Positions 33,932 through 37,570 of a stretch of 37,570 bases of DNA are shown here, piece after piece. Under the pieces are notes generated by a model. That model had not been told where the DNA came from, made no database searches, and saw only the letters and a program-made list of their open reading frames with translations. The translations under genes and the position numbers were made by a program. The stretch's first letter is position 1. The number at the start of each line of letters is the position of its first letter. Source of the DNA: Gemmatimonadota bacterium (lineage in GTDB: Bacteria; Gemmatimonadota; Gemmatimonadetes; Gemmatimonadales; Gemmatimonadaceae); contig JAGWRI010000042.1 of NCBI GenBank assembly GCA_028876525.1, positions 1-37,570 of the forward strand, in the 5' to 3' direction.

Positions 33932-33960
33932 AAAGTAGCTTGAAAGATGGAGCTATTCAA
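33932..33960 (-). promoter_or_regulatory. ssrA promoter
   Basis: Minus strand: TTGAAT (33960-33955), 17-base spacer, TACTTT (33937-33932). Transcription would begin near 33925, leaving a 5' extension of about 35 bases that RNase P would remove. That extension contains an inverted repeat GTGGACG/CGTCCAC. The -35 overlaps the TGA of the diguanylate cyclase gene, and no terminator separates the two. Confidence 0.6.
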
Positions 33961-35627
33961 GCCCCACCGCCACTTGCTGATACAGCCACAGCCTTCACGC
34001 AATTCCGACCCGCCTTCTTGGCTTCGTACAGTGCCCGGTCCGCCGATCGGAACAGGACCTCACGCGCCGGCACCGCGTCGGGATACGACGCCACACCCAG
34101 CGAGATCGTCACCGCGATCTCCTCCCCCTTGAACTTCACCGGCTGCGCGCCCACGGCGTGGCGCAGTCGGTCGGCCAGGTCGGTGGCCCCCACGAGCGAG
34201 GTCTGCGGCAGCAGAATCGCGATCTCCTCCCCGCCATATCGGGCCACCACGTCCACGTTCCGTACCCCTTCGACCAGCTTCCGGCTCACCCGGCGCAGCA
34301 CCTCGTCTCCCGCCTCGTGCCCCCAGGTGTCGTTGATCCGCTTGAAATGGTCGATGTCCGCCAGGATCAGCGCCAGCGGCTGACCGAACCGGTCGGTCTC
34401 GTTCAGGAGCCGCTTGAGGTGCTCGTCGAATGCCCGCCGATTCACCAGCCCGGTGAGCCCGTCGGTGCTCGCCTTCCGCGTCACCTCGTCGATTTCCCAC
34501 ACGATTTCCAGCGACGTGGCCGCCACGACTCCCAGGTCGGTGAGATTGCGAACCTCGTCGTGGGTGATCCGGTCGGTCTCGGGGGACGCCACGACGATCG
34601 CCCCGATCACCCGCCCGTCGCGGTTCAGCGGAACGATGCCCAGCGAGCCCTCGGGCCACCCGCCGTCTCCGGTGAAGAACAGCGACACGCCGGGGCCCAG
34701 CTGCGAACTGTCGGGCAGGAACAGCACCTGGTTGTCGCGGCAGGCGTTGGCCACGAGGGTGTCCGTATCGAGGGGGTACGGCGGCCGGTGACGGAATCCG
34801 TGGGTGGCGAAGCGCACCGAGCCCTTCTGGAAGTCGGACCGCCAGCGCACCAGCGCCGCGGCGCCCGCCGACGACACCTCGAGCGCCGTCTCGCACAGCG
34901 ACGGGGCAAGCGTGTCCTGCGTGTTGTGCGCGCCGATCTGCCGCACGGCGGTGAGCAGGGCGCGGCTCTGTCGCATCTGGCGGGCGTATTCCCGCCGCGA
35001 CTCGCTGAGCGTGACCAGGCTCAGGATCCCACGGGCATACCGCGGCATCCAGTCCTTGGCCCGGGCGCGCGAGATGGCGAGCCCCCCGGCGTGGCTCACG
35101 GTGAGCACGCCAACGAGCAGCGCCTGGTCGATGAGGGGAGCCGCGGCCAGGCAGGGCGCCGCCTGGGCATCCGTTCCGTCGAACACCACCAGCCGGCCCT
35201 CGGCCGCCCACCGGGCCAGCGGCCCCCAATCCTCCATCCGGAAGTGGCGGGGGCGGTCGGCGTCGGGCGTGGACCAGGATGCCGGGATGAGAGCGTCGCG
35301 CGACTCGTCCCACCGCCAGAGCACGGCCTCCTCGCCCCCACAGGCGTCGCGGACGTCCGCCAGCGCGTCCAGGATGTGCCGGGCGTCCACCTCCGTTTCG
35401 CGGGCGTCGTTGCCGGCCTCGACCTCGCTGCGCAGATCGGTGGTCGCGCTGGACGGCGTCGCGTGTCGCCGCCGGCGTGCCGTGCCCGCCAGCAACTCGG
35501 CCACCGCGGCGGTGGACGTGGTGGCCGGCACTCGCGCGGGCGCGCGCCGCCGGCGCAGGAGGCCCACGGCTCCGGCGCCGACCATCGCCAGCCCGCCGAT
35601 CACCGCCACCCACTCGAGCGTCGTCAT
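33957..35627 (-). CDS. Diguanylate cyclase (GGDEF) with one N-terminal membrane helix
   Basis: Predicted to make cyclic di-GMP from two GTP. The 556-residue protein has one N-terminal transmembrane helix (about 4-24) followed by an Arg-rich stretch, so the rest should be cytosolic. The middle (about 75-370) looks like two GAF-type sensory regions. The C-terminal GGDEF domain (about 385-545) has DGLTGLVNRRAFDEHL, LADIDHFKRINDTWGHEAGDEVL and the active-site RYGGEEIAI. An inhibitory-site RxxD (RNVD) lies exactly five residues before GGEE, so product inhibition is likely. The ATG is 24 bases after larB. As the last gene of dusB-larB-dgc, it may be transcribed into ssrA. Confidence 0.92.
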   Translation of the reverse strand: MTTLEWVAVIGGLAMVGAGAVGLLRRRRAPARVPATTSTAAVAELLAGTARRRRHATPSSATTDLRSEVEAGNDARETEVDARHILDALADVRDACGGEEAVLWRWDESRDALIPASWSTPDADRPRHFRMEDWGPLARWAAEGRLVVFDGTDAQAAPCLAAAPLIDQALLVGVLTVSHAGGLAISRARAKDWMPRYARGILSLVTLSESRREYARQMRQSRALLTAVRQIGAHNTQDTLAPSLCETALEVSSAGAAALVRWRSDFQKGSVRFATHGFRHRPPYPLDTDTLVANACRDNQVLFLPDSSQLGPGVSLFFTGDGGWPEGSLGIVPLNRDGRVIGAIVVASPETDRITHDEVRNLTDLGVVAATSLEIVWEIDEVTRKASTDGLTGLVNRRAFDEHLKRLLNETDRFGQPLALILADIDHFKRINDTWGHEAGDEVLRRVSRKLVEGVRNVDVVARYGGEEIAILLPQTSLVGATDLADRLRHAVGAQPVKFKGEEIAVTISLGVASYPDAVPAREVLFRSADRALYEAKKAGRNCVKAVAVSASGGGA

Positions 35628-35651
35628 GCCTGCGCCGCCGCCGGGAAGAGG

Positions 35652-36401
35652 TCAGTCGTGCGTGATCCGGCTGGCCGCCACCGCGGCGCCGAATCCGTTG
35701 TCGATGTTCACGACCGTGACGCCGGCCGCGCAGCTGTTGAGCATGGTGAGGAGCGCGGCGATTCCGCCGAACGAGGCGCCGTATCCCACGCTGGTCGGCA
35801 CCGCGATGACGGGGCTGGCGACGATCCCCCCGACCACGGACGGCAGCGCGCCGTCCATGCCGGCCACCACGATGAGCACGGCGGCCGACAGCAGCTCGTC
35901 GCGCCGAGCCAGCAAACGGTGGAGGCCCGCCACGCCGACGTCGGTGATTCGGGCCACGGCATTGCCAAGCGCGGCCGCCGTGACGGCGGCTTCCTCGGCC
36001 ACCGGAAGGTCGCTCGTGCCCGCGGTGACGATGCACACCGTGCCCGTGCCCGGGGTGGGCGGTTCGTTTCCCGGCCGATAGCCGGTGCGCGCCGTCGGGT
36101 TGATCTCGATGTCGGGGAACGCCGCGGCGAGCGCGGCGGCGGCCTCCGGGGCGAGCCGGGTGGCCAGCACGCCGTCGCCGCGCCCGGCGATGCGCCGCGC
36201 GATGTCCACGATCTGCTCCGGCGTCTTTCCGGAACCGAAGATGACCTCGGGATGCCCCTGGCGGAGGGCTCGATGGTGATCCACCGTGGCGTGCGCCAGC
36301 GACTCGAACGGTTCGAAGGCGAGGGTGTCGATGGCCTGGCGCACCGACACGCTGCCGTCCGCGACCTGGGCGAGCAGATCGCGAACGCGCTCGCGATTCA
36401 T
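35652..36401 (-). CDS. larB: Pyridinium-3,5-biscarboxylic acid mononucleotide synthase LarB
   Basis: LarB carboxylates and dephosphorylates nicotinic acid adenine dinucleotide, the first step to the nickel-pincer cofactor of lactate racemase. The 249-residue protein has an N-terminal helical part (MNRERVRDLLAQVADGSVSV) and a PurE-like C-terminal domain: GTVCIVTAGTSDLPVAEEA, the VVAGMDGALPSVVGG block, and AVPTSVGYGASFGG near the end. The ATG overlaps the dusB stop (ATGA, 36398-36401). larA, larC and larE are not in the window; they may lie elsewhere or be absent. Confusion with PurE is unlikely given the N-terminal domain and the GYGA motif. Confidence 0.92.
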   Translation of the reverse strand: MNRERVRDLLAQVADGSVSVRQAIDTLAFEPFESLAHATVDHHRALRQGHPEVIFGSGKTPEQIVDIARRIAGRGDGVLATRLAPEAAAALAAAFPDIEINPTARTGYRPGNEPPTPGTGTVCIVTAGTSDLPVAEEAAVTAAALGNAVARITDVGVAGLHRLLARRDELLSAAVLIVVAGMDGALPSVVGGIVASPVIAVPTSVGYGASFGGIAALLTMLNSCAAGVTVVNIDNGFGAAVAASRITHD

Positions 36402-37423
36402 GCCGGCACCGTCTCCAGCGGCGCTCCGTCGGGGCCGGCCGCTTCGTACCGGTCGCGCGAGCGCAGATAGTCGTCGAAGATGCCGGCGATCTCGTCGTGC
36501 GAGTTCACCGCGTACAGCGTCTTCCGCAGCTCGGCCGACCCCGGGAGCCCGCGCACGTACCAGCCGAGGTGCTTGCGGAACTCGATCGCCGCGCCGCGGC
36601 GGTCGGGCTCGTAGGCCGCGGCCATGGCCGAGTGGTCGAGGGCGATGCGGAACCGTTCCTCGACCGAGGGCGCCGGCCGCATCGGGCGGCCCTCGAGCAG
36701 GTCACGGGTCTGGTCGAAGATCCATGGCTGGCCGAACGATCCGCGGGCAATCATCACGCCGGCGCAGTTCGTGTGCCGGTGCATGCGCACGGCGTCCCCG
36801 GCGGTCTTGATGTCGCCGTTGCCGAGCACCGGAACGTCCAGGGCCTCGACCACGGCGGCGATCTCGTCCCAGTTGGCCGCGCCGGAATACATCTGGCTGC
36901 GCGTGCGCGGGTGCAACGCCAGCACCTTCGCCCCGGCATCCTGGCAGCGCAGCGCGATCGTGACCGGATCGCGCATCTCCTCGTTCCAGCCGCTGCGAAT
37001 CTTGGCGGTGACGGGAAGATGGGTGTTGCGCGCCACGGCCCGGATCACGTCCTCCACCAGGTCCAGATCCTTGAGGCACCCCGAGCCGCCGTTCCGGCGC
37101 ACGACCTTCTTGACCGGGCACCCGAAGTTGATGTCCACGAAGTCCGGCTGGAACACGTCGGTGACGAGGGCCGCGGCCTCGCCCATGGCGGCGGGCTCGG
37201 CGCCGAAGATCTGCACGCCGATCGGGTGCTCTTCGGGGCCGAAGCGCAGCTTGCCGATCGTGGCCGGATTCTCGCGGCGAATGCCTTCGGCGGACAGGAA
37301 TTCCGTGACCACGACGTCGGCGCCAAACCGCCGGCAGAGCCGCCGGAAGGGCGACTCCGAGACCCCGGCCATGGGCGCGAGGTAGAGCGGGACGCGAACG
37401 TCGAGGGGGAACGGGAAGGGCAT
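36398..37423 (-). CDS. dusB: tRNA-dihydrouridine synthase (DusB-like)
   Basis: FMN enzyme that reduces uridines in tRNA D-loops. The 341-residue TIM barrel has LAPMAGVSESPFRRLC, VQIFGAEP, the catalytic C102 in DINFGCPVKKVVRRNGG, KIRSGW, LHPRTRSQMYSG, GNGDIKTAGDA and GVMIARGSFGQPW. I use the ATG at 37423 because a TTGCAC/TAGCTT promoter ends 7 bases before it. The in-frame ATG at 37468 lies upstream of that -35 and cannot be on the transcript. The gene heads the dusB-larB-diguanylate cyclase operon. The DusB subclass is inferred from overall resemblance. Confidence 0.94.
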   Translation of the reverse strand: MPFPFPLDVRVPLYLAPMAGVSESPFRRLCRRFGADVVVTEFLSAEGIRRENPATIGKLRFGPEEHPIGVQIFGAEPAAMGEAAALVTDVFQPDFVDINFGCPVKKVVRRNGGSGCLKDLDLVEDVIRAVARNTHLPVTAKIRSGWNEEMRDPVTIALRCQDAGAKVLALHPRTRSQMYSGAANWDEIAAVVEALDVPVLGNGDIKTAGDAVRMHRHTNCAGVMIARGSFGQPWIFDQTRDLLEGRPMRPAPSVEERFRIALDHSAMAAAYEPDRRGAAIEFRKHLGWYVRGLPGSAELRKTLYAVNSHDEIAGIFDDYLRSRDRYEAAGPDGAPLETVPA

Positions 37424-37430
37424 CAAGAGC

Positions 37431-37459
37431 AAGCTAACGGCGGCCGGAAAGCGGTGCAA
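37431..37459 (-). promoter_or_regulatory. dusB promoter, giving a leaderless transcript
   Basis: Minus strand: TTGCAC (37459-37454), 17-base spacer, TAGCTT (37436-37431), then 7 bases to the ATG at 37423. The spacer is ideal and there is no room for a ribosome-binding site. The -10 is identical to those of truA and the 3428 gene. Confidence 0.75.
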
Positions 37460-37468
37460 CGCCGCCAT

Positions 37469-37498
37469 TTGACACTACTTGTGCGATTCCGTTAACTT
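37469..37498 (+). promoter_or_regulatory. Rightward promoter at the window edge
   Basis: TTGACA (37469-37474), 18-base spacer, TAACTT (37493-37498). Transcription would start near 37505 and leave the window. The remaining 65 bases have an open frame from a GTG at 37520, but nothing recognisable, so the transcribed gene is unknown. It is divergent from the dusB promoter. Confidence 0.55.
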
Positions 37499-37570
37499 CG
37501 GCTGTTCAGGCCCTCAAGCGTGTGTGCGGCGCCCCGGCGCCGAGCCCTTTACCCTGCGGGGAACGCAGCA

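Noticed and set aside
37424-37468. Upstream ATG at 37468 for dusB
   Set aside because: It lies upstream of the promoter's -35, and the homologous region begins after the ATG at 37423.
1-37570. Mobile elements, CRISPR arrays, toxin-antitoxin or defence systems
   Set aside because: No transposase, integrase, regularly spaced repeats, terminal repeats or defence-type domains were seen; the genes are housekeeping, signalling and envelope functions of uniform composition.
37520-37570. Possible gene start (GTG at 37520) at the right edge
   Set aside because: Only 17 codons are visible, without motif or ribosome-binding site; too little to call.

Overview
The window is a gene-dense, very G+C-rich stretch of bacterial chromosome. 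It encodes housekeeping enzymes, a lipid-anchored HtrA-type protease, a predicted outer-membrane beta-barrel and a phosphatidylethanolamine pathway, which together indicate a diderm. The gene content and style (HD-GYP and HEAT proteins with a common N-terminal module, several stand-alone GAF/GGDEF sensors, promoters that start transcription at the ATG) suggest Gemmatimonadota. That assignment is inference from memory, not a database result. I see no insertion sequence, prophage, CRISPR array, tRNA or rRNA. The only RNA gene is a one-piece tmRNA.

Layout. (1) 1-3214, minus: aspS-phoH-ybeY, with ybeY cut by the window edge. (2) 3392-5403, plus: a leaderless gene for a small outer-membrane-like protein, coupled to rlmN. 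(3) 5329-15804, minus: one tightly packed run, trpC-trpF-trpB-HEAT protein-HD-GYP protein-trpA-chemoreceptor-like sensor-folB-folK-HD hydrolase (YqeK-like)-LytR_C protein. Genes overlap by 4-23 bases or nearly abut. (4) 15799-16505, plus: lexA with its own promoter, lying between trpC and trpD. (5) 16502-18839, minus: a GAF/coiled-coil/GAF protein followed by trpD. (6) 18941-30427, plus: truA, a transaldolase-like protein, an HtrA lipoprotein, purB, purC, psd, pssA, purS, purQ, purL and purF. The first nine genes are joined by eight consecutive 4-base stop/start overlaps. (7) 30511-33470, plus: glycosyltransferase, polysaccharide deacetylase and a flippase-like membrane protein, ending at a strong hairpin. 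(8) 33538-33960, minus: ssrA (tmRNA) and its promoter. (9) 33957-37459, minus: dusB-larB-diguanylate cyclase from a leaderless promoter. A rightward promoter at the right edge points out of the window.

How it fits together. Tryptophan synthesis (trpC, F, B, A and D; trpE and trpG are absent) and purine synthesis are interleaved with signalling, folate and phospholipid genes in translationally coupled operons. The most unusual items are four. A transaldolase-fold protein has lost the Schiff-base lysine and other active-site residues. A HEAT protein and an HD-GYP protein with a shared N-terminal module lie between trpB and trpA. Several promoters combine TTGACT or TTGCAC with TAGCTT and place the transcription start on the ATG. 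The tmRNA encodes an unusually short tag, ANTNLALAA.
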